From Mycobacterium sp. ST-F2 (GTDB lineage: Bacteria > Actinomycetota > Actinomycetes > Mycobacteriales > Mycobacteriaceae), in NCBI RefSeq assembly GCF_001905655.1, contig NZ_JMHT01000005.1, forward strand, positions 124,001-188,000: a DNA stretch of 64,000 nucleotides. Direction: 5' to 3'. A program made the translations under genes and the position numbers. Positions 51,945-60,313 of this stretch are shown one piece after another. The notes under the pieces were generated by a model that saw only the letters and a list, made by a program, of their open reading frames with translations, had not been told where the DNA came from and did not search any database. How positions within the stretch are numbered: position 1 is the stretch's first letter; every line of letters begins with the position of its first letter.

Positions 51945-52601
51945 TCAGGCGACTCCGAGCCGGGCCAGGACGTCTGCGTCGATGCCGTTCAGCTGCGTCT
52001 CGATGGCGGCGTGCGCGGTCCGCCGCTGCGGGGCCGGCATGTTCTCCGCCGCCGTCACCGCGGCCGAGAGATCGGCCAGCTTGCTCGACAGCGTCGTCAC
52101 GAACTGCTTGGTCTCGGCGTCCTTGGGCTTGTTCTCGGCCACCTGGCGCAGCGAGCGCTCCGCGCCGGCGATCCGGGCCGACAGCGCGCCGCCGGTGCCC
52201 GAGAACTGCCCGATCTGGCTGAGCGGGACGCCCAGTTGATCGGCGCGGCGTTGGTCGATGACGCCGCGTGCGGCAATCGCGGCCCGGTAGGCGACGGGCA
52301 CGACGACGGGGGTGAGAATTCGCGACACCGTCAACAGCCGGCGAATCTTGGTCGGCGACAGCAACTTGCCCTCGCGGACCGCTCGCAGCTGGGTTTCAGC
52401 AACCTTGAGTGCCACCTTGTCGCTGTCCCGCTGGGCTTTGACGCCGGCGCGGTCGCGCTTGGTTTGCCGACGACCGTCAGCCTTGATGCGGCGAGCTTCG
52501 TTCTTGGCAGACAGCCGCGCCTCGAGTTTCGCCTTCGCCTTGATCGCCTTCGCCTCGGCGCGACGGGTTGCCCGGCTCTTGCGTCGCTTGAACAGGCCCA
52601 T
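51945..52601 (-). CDS. Rv3850-like basic coiled protein (DUF6474 type)
   Basis: A 218-aa protein with a strongly basic helical N terminus ([20 protein letters not shown]; lysine/arginine/alanine to about residue 75) and a helical C-terminal part. The position next to hns matches Rv3850. The ATG at 52601 follows GGGAGGT; the frame continues to 52664. Possible nucleic-acid binding through the basic segment; function unknown. Confidence 0.82.
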   Translation of the reverse strand: MGLFKRRKSRATRRAEAKAIKAKAKLEARLSAKNEARRIKADGRRQTKRDRAGVKAQRDSDKVALKVAETQLRAVREGKLLSPTKIRRLLTVSRILTPVVVPVAYRAAIAARGVIDQRRADQLGVPLSQIGQFSGTGGALSARIAGAERSLRQVAENKPKDAETKQFVTTLSSKLADLSAAVTAAENMPAPQRRTAHAAIETQLNGIDADVLARLGVA

Positions 52602-52842
52602 TCTCGGCTGACCTCCCGGTCGTCTCGACACGTGTGCACGATCTTGCTGCGATGGTGACGTCACCCTATCGTCCGTAGGCCCGAATCGGGCACCGGGTCG
52701 CGGGTCGAATTACGCCGCAATTCCAGGGTGGAATTTCACACAATTCTCGCTACTTTATCCAGCAAACAAAGTCTGGGCGTTGTGCGACAATTATTCACAA
52801 TTCATCTGAGCGGATTCTGCGATGCCATGAAAGCGGGGGACG

Positions 52843-54294
52843 ATGGCGCCACGCCAACGAATAGCTACAGCTGCCGCGCTGATGGCATCTGGGCTGTTGA
52901 TCGCTGGCATGGGTGGCGCGAACGCCTTCGCTGACTCCGTGGCGTCCGGCGGTGGCTCGAGTGACCACAGTGGCGGGGCTTCCCACGACGTCACGAAGCC
53001 TAGTGGCAGCTCAACCGCTGGTGGCGGGCACACGACCCCCGGGCAGGCGGCTGGGCGGACGGACGACGGCGACAAGGCGCCATCGAAGGGCCGTTCCGGT
53101 TCGGGCGCGAAAAAAGATAAGCGCGGCTCGTCCGGCTCCGTTGCTCAGGGTGGTTCCGATACCGATGTACACGGCCCTCGCAAGGCTACGGAATCGGGCA
53201 CGAATGCAACGGGGAGTGACCCTTCCAGCAAACAAAATAGCGACGCTTCTCCTGGGCAGTCCGGGGAAACTGGAACGTCCACCGCGGCGGCTGGCGAACA
53301 CCAGCCGTCGGCCACCTCGGCGACGCAGCAGACCGACCCCGGCTCGAGCGCACCCGCTCCCGCAACCGACCCGACACCGGCCACCGCCATCGGTATCCCC
53401 GGAATCCGGCTCCCCAAAATCCCGAGCCTCCCCGGCCTGCCCACCCTCGCGGGTCTGCCGGGTCTGCCCAAACTCCCGACTCCGACCGGGGTGAAGTCAG
53501 GGGCGGGTTCGGCCGGCCCGGCATCGCCGACGTCGTCCCCCACGACACCGACCGTCAAACCGACGACGACCGCGGCCACCAGCACCATCAACCTGATGGG
53601 TTTGATGTTCTCCCTGCCCGCCGCGGCAGTTCACACGACTCCGACCGGCACGGTGCAGAGCGTCGACCTGACGAAGATCCCGCTGGCGTCGCTGGTACCG
53701 AGGTTGCCGCGGTGGGATCAGCTCCCTCAGCTGCCCGACGTGTCCAACATTCCGGTGCTGGCTCAGCTCGCAGTCATCCCGGTCTTCGTCCTCGCCCACA
53801 TCGCGCCGGTGTACGACTTCGTCGCGGGCCTCGCCAACGCGACCCTCGACGTGGCGACGTCGCTGCCGTTCATGCAGACATCGATTTCGATGCTCGGCGA
53901 GCAAGTCGTCCCGGTCATGAACCTCGGGCGCCCGAACCGCACCCCCGCGCCGGCGGCGGGCGTGCCTGTGGCCCCGGTGTTGGACACTCCGGCCTTCCCC
54001 GCACTCAAATTCGACAACCCTGTCGTCGTCAGTGCTCCGGCTGAGGTCCCGGCGGTGCGGTCGCCGGAACCGACGACGTTCGGAGCCAAGCACGAGATCG
54101 TCGCCGACCCCGCGTTCCGCGCCGGATATCCTGATTACCTGCGCGCAGCCGGGCTCAGTGAAGTGGCGGCGGTGGCCGTCCCCGGCTTCACCGGAATCCT
54201 CATCCTGACCGGCGCCGGTGGACTCGTCGGCTACCGGCAGGCGCGCGCAGGTCATGTGGTCCGCCGCAGCGGCACTGCACGATTTATGACCTGA
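52843..54294 (+). CDS. Exported low-complexity protein with C-terminal membrane segment
   Basis: The 483-aa protein has a signal peptide (ALMASGLLIAGMGGANAFA) then a Ser/Gly/Thr/Lys-rich disordered part to about residue 185. PxLPxLPGLP repeats (about 188-220), a folded-looking region with LTKIPLASLVPRLPRWDQLP, and a final hydrophobic helix (VPGFTGILILTGAGGLVGYR) ending in a short basic tail (QARAGHVVRRSGTARFMT) follow. The end looks like a conserved mycobacterial anchoring tail. The ATG at 52843 follows AAAGCGGGGGAC. Inserted between the Rv3850-like gene and espR; absent from that place in M. tuberculosis. Confidence 0.75.
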   Translation: MAPRQRIATAAALMASGLLIAGMGGANAFADSVASGGGSSDHSGGASHDVTKPSGSSTAGGGHTTPGQAAGRTDDGDKAPSKGRSGSGAKKDKRGSSGSVAQGGSDTDVHGPRKATESGTNATGSDPSSKQNSDASPGQSGETGTSTAAAGEHQPSATSATQQTDPGSSAPAPATDPTPATAIGIPGIRLPKIPSLPGLPTLAGLPGLPKLPTPTGVKSGAGSAGPASPTSSPTTPTVKPTTTAATSTINLMGLMFSLPAAAVHTTPTGTVQSVDLTKIPLASLVPRLPRWDQLPQLPDVSNIPVLAQLAVIPVFVLAHIAPVYDFVAGLANATLDVATSLPFMQTSISMLGEQVVPVMNLGRPNRTPAPAAGVPVAPVLDTPAFPALKFDNPVVVSAPAEVPAVRSPEPTTFGAKHEIVADPAFRAGYPDYLRAAGLSEVAAVAVPGFTGILILTGAGGLVGYRQARAGHVVRRSGTARFMT

Positions 54295-54356
54295 CGGTAT
54301 AGGTGTGCGGCACAATTGGTGATAACCGTGCCAATCGCAGTGAAAGGGGGTTCGGC

Positions 54357-54848
54357 ATGCCCGCGAGCCGCCGTGTCACACGCGCCGTCAATTCGGTGCT
54401 GGATCTTGCCCCGCGACGTGGTGAAGTCTCCCTTGCCCGTCTTGTCGAAGCGGTCAGCGAGGATCGGGGCCGCCCCATCGAGGTGACCATGGCCGACCTG
54501 CCCGCCGGGGTGTGCGGACAATGGCGCCAGTACAACGACCGCGACGTCTTCCTCTTGCAGAAGGGGCTGCCGGCCGGCGATCGGACCCTCGCCCATGAGC
54601 TCGGCCACCTGGTGCTGGGGCATGAGGGCGTCTCCGTCGTCGAGGCGGCCCGCGACTCCATGGAGTTCGCGAGTTCGGACCTCATCGGCTACATGCTCAA
54701 TCAGCGGACGGGCTGCATGGGTCCGGCCGGTGAGGAAGCAGAGCAGGAGGCCGAGGATTTCGCAGCGCTGCTGATCCACCGGTTGGGTCGGCTGCCTTCT
54801 GACCGCTCCTCGATCGTTCAGATCCGGCTCGGCGAGGCGTTTGGTTGA
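54357..54848 (+). CDS. ImmA/IrrE-type metallopeptidase
   Basis: The 163-aa predicted zinc peptidase contains LAHELGHLVLGHEG (HExxH, near residue 78) and a downstream helix with the third-ligand region EEAEQEAEDFAALLIHRLG. In the family such proteins cleave or inactivate XRE-type repressors under stress or phage conflict. The ATG follows a strong AAAGGGGG site. The stop overlaps the next gene by four bases. espR, an XRE-type regulator, lies just beyond that gene, in convergent orientation. Confidence 0.85.
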   Translation: MPASRRVTRAVNSVLDLAPRRGEVSLARLVEAVSEDRGRPIEVTMADLPAGVCGQWRQYNDRDVFLLQKGLPAGDRTLAHELGHLVLGHEGVSVVEAARDSMEFASSDLIGYMLNQRTGCMGPAGEEAEQEAEDFAALLIHRLGRLPSDRSSIVQIRLGEAFG

Positions 54849-56008
54849 TCATCTGGGTAATCGCCGGCCTGCTCGGCCTGGCGACCGGCCTTCGTATCGG
54901 TTGGGCACTGGTCAACAAGCAGTCGCTCGTCAGCGCCGCGATGATCGTCGCGCTCGGCAGTCTGGGCTTGGTCGCGGCACTGAACTGGGAGCCGCTCACA
55001 CTGCTGCTCGACACCCTGCTGCACTGGCCCAACGTGTCCAGCATGCTGAGCCAGGTGGCGTTGATCGCCTGCGCAGCCGGCAGCTGCGTGATGATCACGT
55101 CTGCATCGTCGAGCCGTAAGCCGCTGGCGATCCGCCGCATCGCCCTGGCTCAGTACAGCGTCGCCGCGGCCATCGCGGCTTTGACGCTGGTGCTGTTCTT
55201 TCTGACCCCGCGGCAGCCGGAGATGGCACCGGAGGAGTACCTGCGCCGGAATCTCGGGTCGGGCGGCAACTCGCTGTCGTGGCTGCTGCCGTTGTTGTAT
55301 GTGTTGCTGGCGCTGACGCTGGTGGCGTGGGCCGGTGTGCGCAACTCCAACCGGACCCGGCGTGGCCGGGCCTTGTTCGTCTTCAGCATCGGCATCGTGC
55401 TGATCGTGCTGGCCAGCGCCTTCATTCTGTTGCGCGCCGTGGGCAGCACCCAGTTGGTCGGCGTCGGCGCGGCCGCGACCATCCTCGGCTGCGCCATGCT
55501 GGTGGTGGCCAGCGGCTCGCTGCTGCCCAGTGTCGAGGATTGGTTCGGTGCGCGGCGGGAACTGCGAACCATCGCTCCGCTGCTCACCGAGTTGAGTCGC
55601 CGGCACCCGAACATCGGGATCGGCGAGCGCCCGCGTGGGCCACTGCTGTTCCGCGTCGCCGAGCAGATGTCGCTGATTTCCGACGCGCTGTATCTGGAGG
55701 CCACCGCCGTCCTCGACGGCGGCCACCTTTCGGACAGCGAGCGCACGGGCGTGACGCCCGAGGCGCAGGCGCGGCGGGTGGCGAGCTGGATTTACGACGG
55801 TCGCAGCGATGCGCCCAAGGGGCGGTCCCGCACGAAGTTTCCGGGGCCGAGCTGGCTGCGACAGCCCTCGACGTATTCGGACCGGGAATGGATCCTGGCG
55901 ATTGCCGCGCAGTACCGCGAGCTGGACCGGCAGGGAAAAGCTGAGGCGACAGGCACGGCTGCCAAGGCGTCTGTCGGGCGCGTTAAAGCAGTACGACCAG
56001 CGGATTAA
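54845..56008 (+). CDS. Seven-helix membrane protein with C-terminal soluble domain (MAB_1171c-like)
   Basis: The 387-aa protein has seven predicted helices (about residues 1-225) and a soluble C-terminal part of about 160 residues rich in Arg/Ser. It resembles the actinobacterial MAB_1171c-type putative transporter family, which often accompanies ImmA-type peptidases. The TTG start at 54845 overlaps the peptidase stop, so the two are coupled. It could be a sensor for the peptidase. The stop codon lies inside the terminator stem. Confidence 0.75.
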   Translation: MIIWVIAGLLGLATGLRIGWALVNKQSLVSAAMIVALGSLGLVAALNWEPLTLLLDTLLHWPNVSSMLSQVALIACAAGSCVMITSASSSRKPLAIRRIALAQYSVAAAIAALTLVLFFLTPRQPEMAPEEYLRRNLGSGGNSLSWLLPLLYVLLALTLVAWAGVRNSNRTRRGRALFVFSIGIVLIVLASAFILLRAVGSTQLVGVGAAATILGCAMLVVASGSLLPSVEDWFGARRELRTIAPLLTELSRRHPNIGIGERPRGPLLFRVAEQMSLISDALYLEATAVLDGGHLSDSERTGVTPEAQARRVASWIYDGRSDAPKGRSRTKFPGPSWLRQPSTYSDREWILAIAAQYRELDRQGKAEATGTAAKASVGRVKAVRPAD

Positions 56009-56026
56009 CGGAATCCGCTGGTCGTA
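55992..56026. terminator. Bidirectional hairpin before espR
   Basis: TACGACCAGCGGATT and its exact complement flank AACGG. The arm covers the stop codon of the upstream gene. A second small hairpin (AGCCCG/CGGGCT, about 56037-56050) is closer to the espR stop. Confidence 0.75.
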
Positions 56027-56055
56027 TTGAGGTGAGCCCGTTCGGGCTAACCGGA

Positions 56056-56454
56056 TTAGCTGTCGAGGTTCTCTTGGCGACGCAGTTCGTCGACCTTGTC
56101 GGCGATGTCCTTCTTGGCTTCCGGGGACAGGCCGACGGTCCGAGCGGCAATGCGGCGGATGCCCTCATCGCGCATGTTGGCGAGCCACGTCAGCTCCTTG
56201 TCGAGCTTCTCGTAGTACTCGTCGTCGGTGAAGTACGCCGGCTTGATCCGGAAGAAGTTGGCAAGCGCGGCCATGGTCGCGACCGACGGGTTGGTCCGGT
56301 TGCCCGAACGCAGCTGCGACAGGTACGGGGCGGACATGGTCACACCTTCGGCCTTAAGTGCAGCGATGACCTCGGCAGATGTGTGGGCACCGCGTCCTGG
56401 CGGGTAGACGGTGTCAAACAGCCGGTTCAGCCGAGCGGCGAACGTCATGCTCAT
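56056..56454 (-). CDS. espR: Nucleoid-associated regulator EspR
   Basis: The 132-aa regulator has an N-terminal Cro/C1-type helix-turn-helix (MSAPYLSQLRSGNRTNPSVA near residue 39) and a C-terminal dimerisation domain. It is close to M. tuberculosis EspR (Rv3849, 132 aa), including TFAARLNRLFDTVYPPGRG and RIKPAYFTDDEYYEKLDKEL. EspR binds many chromosomal sites and activates ESX-1 substrate genes (espACD). The ATG at 56454 follows GTGGAGG. The position between the Rv3847- and Rv3850-like genes is conserved. Confidence 0.95.
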   Translation of the reverse strand: MSMTFAARLNRLFDTVYPPGRGAHTSAEVIAALKAEGVTMSAPYLSQLRSGNRTNPSVATMAALANFFRIKPAYFTDDEYYEKLDKELTWLANMRDEGIRRIAARTVGLSPEAKKDIADKVDELRRQENLDS

Positions 56455-56889
56455 CGTTTATTCCTCCACTTAACGATAACTACAGGCGTCAGTGTCACTA
56501 TTTGCTGACTATCGTAGCGAGAGTTGCGCCGGGAGCCAAGTGCAAACCACGGAAAACTCGATCCAGCTACCAAATTTCTCGGTTGATAGGCCCCCGAGCT
56601 GGGATTCTAATGGTGGATCCCAGCACCTTCCGGCAGCCCGCCAAGGCAAATTTTGACGCATGTGCTATTTTGCCCGCACCTCGGCTGCGCGATGCGTCGC
56701 CGTCGCTGTCGGGTGGTGGACAAATCAGCAATCCGCGCGCGGCGCGGTCGATGCGTCTCCAAGTATTTGCCGTCAGCCTACCGGCGATTAACCATTGCGG
56801 CGGGACGCGGCAACCGCGCGCGCTGGTTGTCGAGCGGTCGCGGCCGCGCAGCGAAAATGCGAGCTCTTTGCTGTCGACCCATTGCCGCG
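56455..56889. promoter_or_regulatory. espR promoter region, no gene seen
   Basis: A 435-bp gap containing the espR promoter. Two AT-richer patches (near 56460-56520 and 56640-56680) stand out against local GC content and could bind EspR or Lsr2. No complete ORF with coding character was found. Confidence 0.4.
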
Positions 56890-57423
56890 TCAGGCGGCAA
56901 GCAGCATGGCCAGAATCGCGGTATCCGGGTGGCTGATGGGGTCCACGCCGACTCTGCTGACCATCGACGTGATGGTGCCGTCGGCCTCGGCTTCGACCCA
57001 GGCGGCTCGATGGTCGAGCCCCAGGTAAGGGAGTCCGGGCAGGAGCAGACACCCGGACGCCGCGCCCCGGCATTCCGGAAGGGACGGTGTCGTCTCCGCC
57101 GGCGGATGGAGCATCAGCAGCGCCGGTGGCTGGCGGTCGGCGAAATATCCGGGCGGCACCGCGGCTTCGCCGACAACGGGACCTTCGGCGAGAACCAGGC
57201 CGACCGTTCCCGGCTGTGGATGTTCTGGCAGTTCTTCGCGCGCCCCGAAGATGGTGGTGGTGGCCAGCAAGCCGGGCAGGGACGCCACCCGTACCGCGAC
57301 CATCAGTAGCTGGGCCCATTCCTTGGTCGAATCCGGCCACCGGCCGGAGACCACGAACCCCTTGAGTGCGCCGCCGGAATGGAACGGTGCAATCTCGACC
57401 GCTTGGCCAGACCCGCTGTCCAT
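56890..57423 (-). CDS. Conserved hypothetical protein, Rv3847-like
   Basis: The 177-aa soluble protein is the same length as M. tuberculosis Rv3847, which lies in this place between sodA and espR. Features are EWAQLLMVAVRVASLPGLLA and GVDPISHPDTAILAMLLAA at the C terminus. No motif gives a function. It is separated from sodA by a long hairpin, so it is probably transcribed separately. Confidence 0.8.
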   Translation of the reverse strand: MDSGSGQAVEIAPFHSGGALKGFVVSGRWPDSTKEWAQLLMVAVRVASLPGLLATTTIFGAREELPEHPQPGTVGLVLAEGPVVGEAAVPPGYFADRQPPALLMLHPPAETTPSLPECRGAASGCLLLPGLPYLGLDHRAAWVEAEADGTITSMVSRVGVDPISHPDTAILAMLLAA

Positions 57424-57571
57424 GGCTGCCTCCGGTACTCAGTCAGCAATCGTGCCGATACGACAGTGGATCGCTGCTTACAGGGTGCGGCAGTGGCGGG
57501 TTAGCACGCAAGAGTGTCCGAGTGCCAGAAGTGTCACGTGGGCCGGAAGTGGCTTCGGCTCGCGCAGACGA

Positions 57572-57635
57572 CGTTTCGGTGGTAACGAGAACGGGGCGCC
57601 GCGCAGCAGCGCGACGCCCCGTTACCGCCGAAACG
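57572..57635. terminator. Long double-arm hairpin after sodA
   Basis: An outer arm CGTTTCGGTGGTAACG pairs with CGTTACCGCCGAAACG (one mismatch) and an inner arm ACGGGGCGCCGCGC pairs with GCGCGACGCCCCGT around AGCA. Pairing runs over about 28 bp. It begins just past the sodA stop (57641). Confidence 0.75.
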
Positions 57636-57640
57636 CGATA

Positions 57641-58264
57641 TCAGCCGAAGATCAGGCCGTTGGTCTTCGTGGTGGCTGCGGCGAACCGCTCCTGCACGTC
57701 GGCCCAGTTGACGACGTTCCAGAAGGCCTTCACGTAGTCCGCCTTGACGTTCTTGTACTGCAGGTAGAAGGCGTGCTCCCACATGTCGACCTGCAGCAGC
57801 GGGATGATGCCGAGCGGCACGTTGGCCTGCTGGTCGTACAGCTGGAAGGTCAGCAGCCGGTCGCCCAGGCTGTCGTAACCGAGCACCGCCCAGCCCGAGC
57901 CCTGCAGGCCGTTGGCGGCCGCGGTGAACTGCGCGCGGAACTTGTCGAACGAACCGAACTGGTCGTCGATGGCCTGCGCGAGTTCGCCGGTCGGCTTGTC
58001 GCCACCGTTGGGCGACAGGTTCTTCCACCAGATCGAGTGGTTGACGTGACCGCCGAGGTGGAAGGCCAGGTTCTTCTCGTTGAGGAAGATGGCGGCGTGG
58101 TCGTCTCCGGCCCGCGCCTCCTCAAGCTTGGCCACCGCATCGTTGACGCCCTTGACGTAGGCCGCGTGGTGCTTGCTGTGGTGGATTTCGTTGATCTGAC
58201 CGGAGATGTGCGGCTCCAGGGCGCCATAGTCGTAGTCCAGTTCCGGCAGGGTGTACTCAGCCAC
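57641..58264 (-). CDS. sodA: Superoxide dismutase (Fe/Mn)
   Basis: The 207-aa enzyme converts superoxide to peroxide and oxygen. Metal ligands are the histidine in [14 protein letters not shown], the histidine in [12 protein letters not shown], and Asp/His in [14 protein letters not shown]. It has no signal peptide, as in mycobacterial SodA, which is exported by SecA2. The GTG start follows AAGGAAGGA. Order espR - Rv3847-like - sodA equals the M. tuberculosis order. Confidence 0.97.
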   Translation of the reverse strand: MAEYTLPELDYDYGALEPHISGQINEIHHSKHHAAYVKGVNDAVAKLEEARAGDDHAAIFLNEKNLAFHLGGHVNHSIWWKNLSPNGGDKPTGELAQAIDDQFGSFDKFRAQFTAAANGLQGSGWAVLGYDSLGDRLLTFQLYDQQANVPLGIIPLLQVDMWEHAFYLQYKNVKADYVKAFWNVVNWADVQERFAAATTKTNGLIFG

Positions 58265-58408
58265 AGAATTCCTTCCTTAGATGATCGCGTGCGGGATCAA
58301 CGACCCTAGTTGGGGTTCGTCCACAGATCCGAGACCACATTGCTCCATCGGTGCGCGCACCGCAAGGACACCCCCGCAACAGGGGTGAGATCGGCGCCCG
58401 TTGGGGCT

Positions 58409-58564
58409 TTAGACCAGAACGATCAGAACGAGCACGACGAGCAGGAACAGCGCGATGATGCCGGCGCGGATACAGGCGACGAGTTGGCTGTGGGTGCGCG
58501 ACGGGAAAGCGGAATGCCACTCTGGCGATGCGCCCGAGCTCGGACGCAACGGATGTGCCGCCAT
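58409..58564 (-). CDS. Small single-pass membrane protein (51 aa)
   Basis: The frame begins MAAHPLRPSSGASPEWHSAF and ends in a hydrophobic helix (AGIIALFLLVVLVLIVLV) at the extreme C terminus, a tail-anchored layout. An AGGGAG site lies seven bases before the ATG. A small stem (CACCCC/GGGGTG at 58369-58387) follows its stop. It is too short for family recognition, but ribosome site, codon bias and helix support a real gene. Confidence 0.6.
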   Translation of the reverse strand: MAAHPLRPSSGASPEWHSAFPSRTHSQLVACIRAGIIALFLLVVLVLIVLV

Positions 58565-58625
58565 TGCATGCTCCCTGACCTGCCTGAACAGTCCTCAGTT
58601 CCCGATTTCGCGTGAAGTGAGGAGT

Positions 58626-58646
58626 GTCACAACCCGATGTTGTGAC
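58626..58646. promoter_or_regulatory. Palindrome upstream of the small membrane protein
   Basis: GTCACAAC and GTTGTGAC flank CCGAT, 62 bp before the ATG at 58564. The half-sites are arranged opposite to a CRP consensus. The binding protein is unknown. Confidence 0.4.
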
Positions 58647-58796
58647 GCCGATCATAACCGTTTGCCAGCGGGACGGGGAAATCGGGCGCCAGCGGCGGCG
58701 GGTCGGGTCCGCGACCGCAAAATTACTTAGCTCGGCAAGCTTTTTCGCTCGCCCCGCGTGTCGGCCTGTTGATCAACCGCGTCCAGCGGCGGCGGT

Positions 58797-58892
58797 TTAT
58801 CCCCAGTCAAGTGTCGGTGCGGGGTGCTATGGCCGGTACGGATGCCCGCGGGCGGGTCGGCGCCCTGTGGATGAACCTGTGGAAACTGTGGA
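58797..58892. other. Cluster of DnaA-box-like 9-mers
   Basis: TTATCCCCA (58797-58805) and three TGTGGA-core sites (58866-58871, 58878-58883, 58887-58892; the outer two read TGTGGATGA and TGTGGATAG) differ by one or two bases from TTATCCACA in either strand. They lie within a 393-bp intergenic stretch (58565-58957) that holds no other gene. Confidence 0.35.
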
Positions 58893-58957
58893 TAGTTGGC
58901 CAATTGCTGTCACGACGCGCCTGGTGACACGAGCGCTGCCCGTGCCAGCATGTACCC

Positions 58958-59299
58958 ATGGACGATGTGCATGTGCCGCAGATTGACGCCGACCAGTTGC
59001 CCACCGAGTTCGACGCCAGCACGGTCCTGCTCGACGTGCGCGAGGACGACGAGTGGGCCCGCGGGCATGCCGCCGGGGCGCAGCACATCCCGATGAGCGA
59101 GGTACCGGGCCGGCTGGGGGAGATCGACGGCGATGCCACGCTGTATGTCATCTGCCATGCCGGCGGCCGGTCGCTGAAGGTGTCGCATTACCTGGCTCGC
59201 AACGGGTTCGAGCCGATCAACGTCAACGGCGGCATGCTGGCCTGGGCCGGGTCCGGCCGCCCGGTCGTCACCGGCGACGGCGCCCCCGGCGCCATCTGA
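58958..59299 (+). CDS. Rhodanese-like domain protein
   Basis: A 113-aa single-domain sulfurtransferase-type protein. VLLDVREDDEWARGHAAGAQHIP is the CH2-type N-terminal pattern and VICHAGGRSLKVSHYL holds the active-site cysteine loop (CHAGGR). It could carry persulfide sulfur; the partner is unknown. The next gene starts 20 bp downstream. Confidence 0.9.
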   Translation: MDDVHVPQIDADQLPTEFDASTVLLDVREDDEWARGHAAGAQHIPMSEVPGRLGEIDGDATLYVICHAGGRSLKVSHYLARNGFEPINVNGGMLAWAGSGRPVVTGDGAPGAI

Positions 59300-59319
59300 C
59301 CGGCCCGTAGGCTGGTGCC

Positions 59320-60309
59320 GTGATCCAGGTCTGTTCCCGGTGCTCGACGCGTTGGAACGTGCGTGATCGCCAGCGCCAATGGTGCCCGCGGTGTCGGGGC
59401 CCGCTGCTGGCGCCCGCCGCGCCGGCGCCGGTCGCCGGCCAGTCGAAGCCGGCGCGCGGATACCGGTGGATCGCCGTCCGGCCCGGGCCGGCGCCGAAGC
59501 CGCGTCACCATCAGCCGCCGCTGGGGCCGACGCCGCACTACGACCACATTCCGCGCTGGGGACTGACCGAAGAGTTCGCCGAGCCGACCGTCGAGCACGA
59601 GGAGACGCGCCGCGGGCCGTCGAACGGGACCGTGCAGGGGGTCGCGGCCATCGCGATGATCGCGCTCGGCGCCGCGGCGCTGATGCACGTCGTCCGCTAC
59701 ATCCTGTTGCTGATCAACCGCACCGTGCTGCTCAACCCCTGGGTGGCCCTCGCAGGCAGTTGGCTGGGCGTCGCGGCCAGCGTCGTCGCGTTGTTCACGG
59801 TCCTGGCCGTCGCGATCGTGCTCACCAACTGGCTTATCGCCCGCCGCTCGGCGGCCTACCACCGGGCGGGAACCACCGATCCACGTCGCCGCTGGGTGCT
59901 GTGGGTGGGTTGCCTCGTCCCGGTGGTGAACATGTTCCTCGCGCCGGTGTTCGTCACCGAGATGGCGACGGGCGAGAACCGCGTGGGGACGCTGCGGCGC
60001 CCGATCGGCATCTGGTGGGCCATCTGGGCCGTGACGGGCCTGGTTGTCGCGTGGTCCATCGCAGGCATGTTCGCCACCGACCCGCAGGGCGTTGCGGACA
60101 GCACCGAGGTGACGGTCATCGCGTACCTGATGGGCATGCTGTCGCTGGCGATGGTCATGCGGGTCTACCTCGCGTTCGAGCGGACCCAGGCGGACGCACC
60201 CGCGCAGCGTTGGGTGGTCCGGGAGGCCGACGGGGCGGACGAAACAGGGAGATCGGTCACCGAATCGGCGGTTCCGGTTGAGCCCGCGCCGGAGGAACCG
60301 GCAGCATAG
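59320..60309 (+). CDS. DUF4328 membrane protein with N-terminal zinc ribbon
   Basis: The 329-aa protein starts with a CxxC...CxxC ribbon (VCSRCSTRWNV then WCPRCRGPLL), a proline-rich linker, and a C-terminal part with about five or six helices (from residue 110) of the DUF4328 type, containing NMFLAPVFVTEMATGENRVGT. The position upstream of glpQ1 matches Rv3843c. The GTG start at 59320 is within 20 bp of the rhodanese stop, so they may be co-transcribed. Confidence 0.8.
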   Translation: MIQVCSRCSTRWNVRDRQRQWCPRCRGPLLAPAAPAPVAGQSKPARGYRWIAVRPGPAPKPRHHQPPLGPTPHYDHIPRWGLTEEFAEPTVEHEETRRGPSNGTVQGVAAIAMIALGAAALMHVVRYILLLINRTVLLNPWVALAGSWLGVAASVVALFTVLAVAIVLTNWLIARRSAAYHRAGTTDPRRRWVLWVGCLVPVVNMFLAPVFVTEMATGENRVGTLRRPIGIWWAIWAVTGLVVAWSIAGMFATDPQGVADSTEVTVIAYLMGMLSLAMVMRVYLAFERTQADAPAQRWVVREADGADETGRSVTESAVPVEPAPEEPAA

Positions 60310-60313
60310 GACC

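Noticed and set aside
56567-57340. A 257-codon frame overlapping the Rv3847-like gene
   Set aside because: It overlaps a recognised conserved gene in another frame and its product is Arg/Gly-rich without family features.
58626-58646. GTCACAAC/GTTGTGAC as a CRP site
   Set aside because: CRP sites read TGTGA...TCACA; here the half-sites are in the opposite order.
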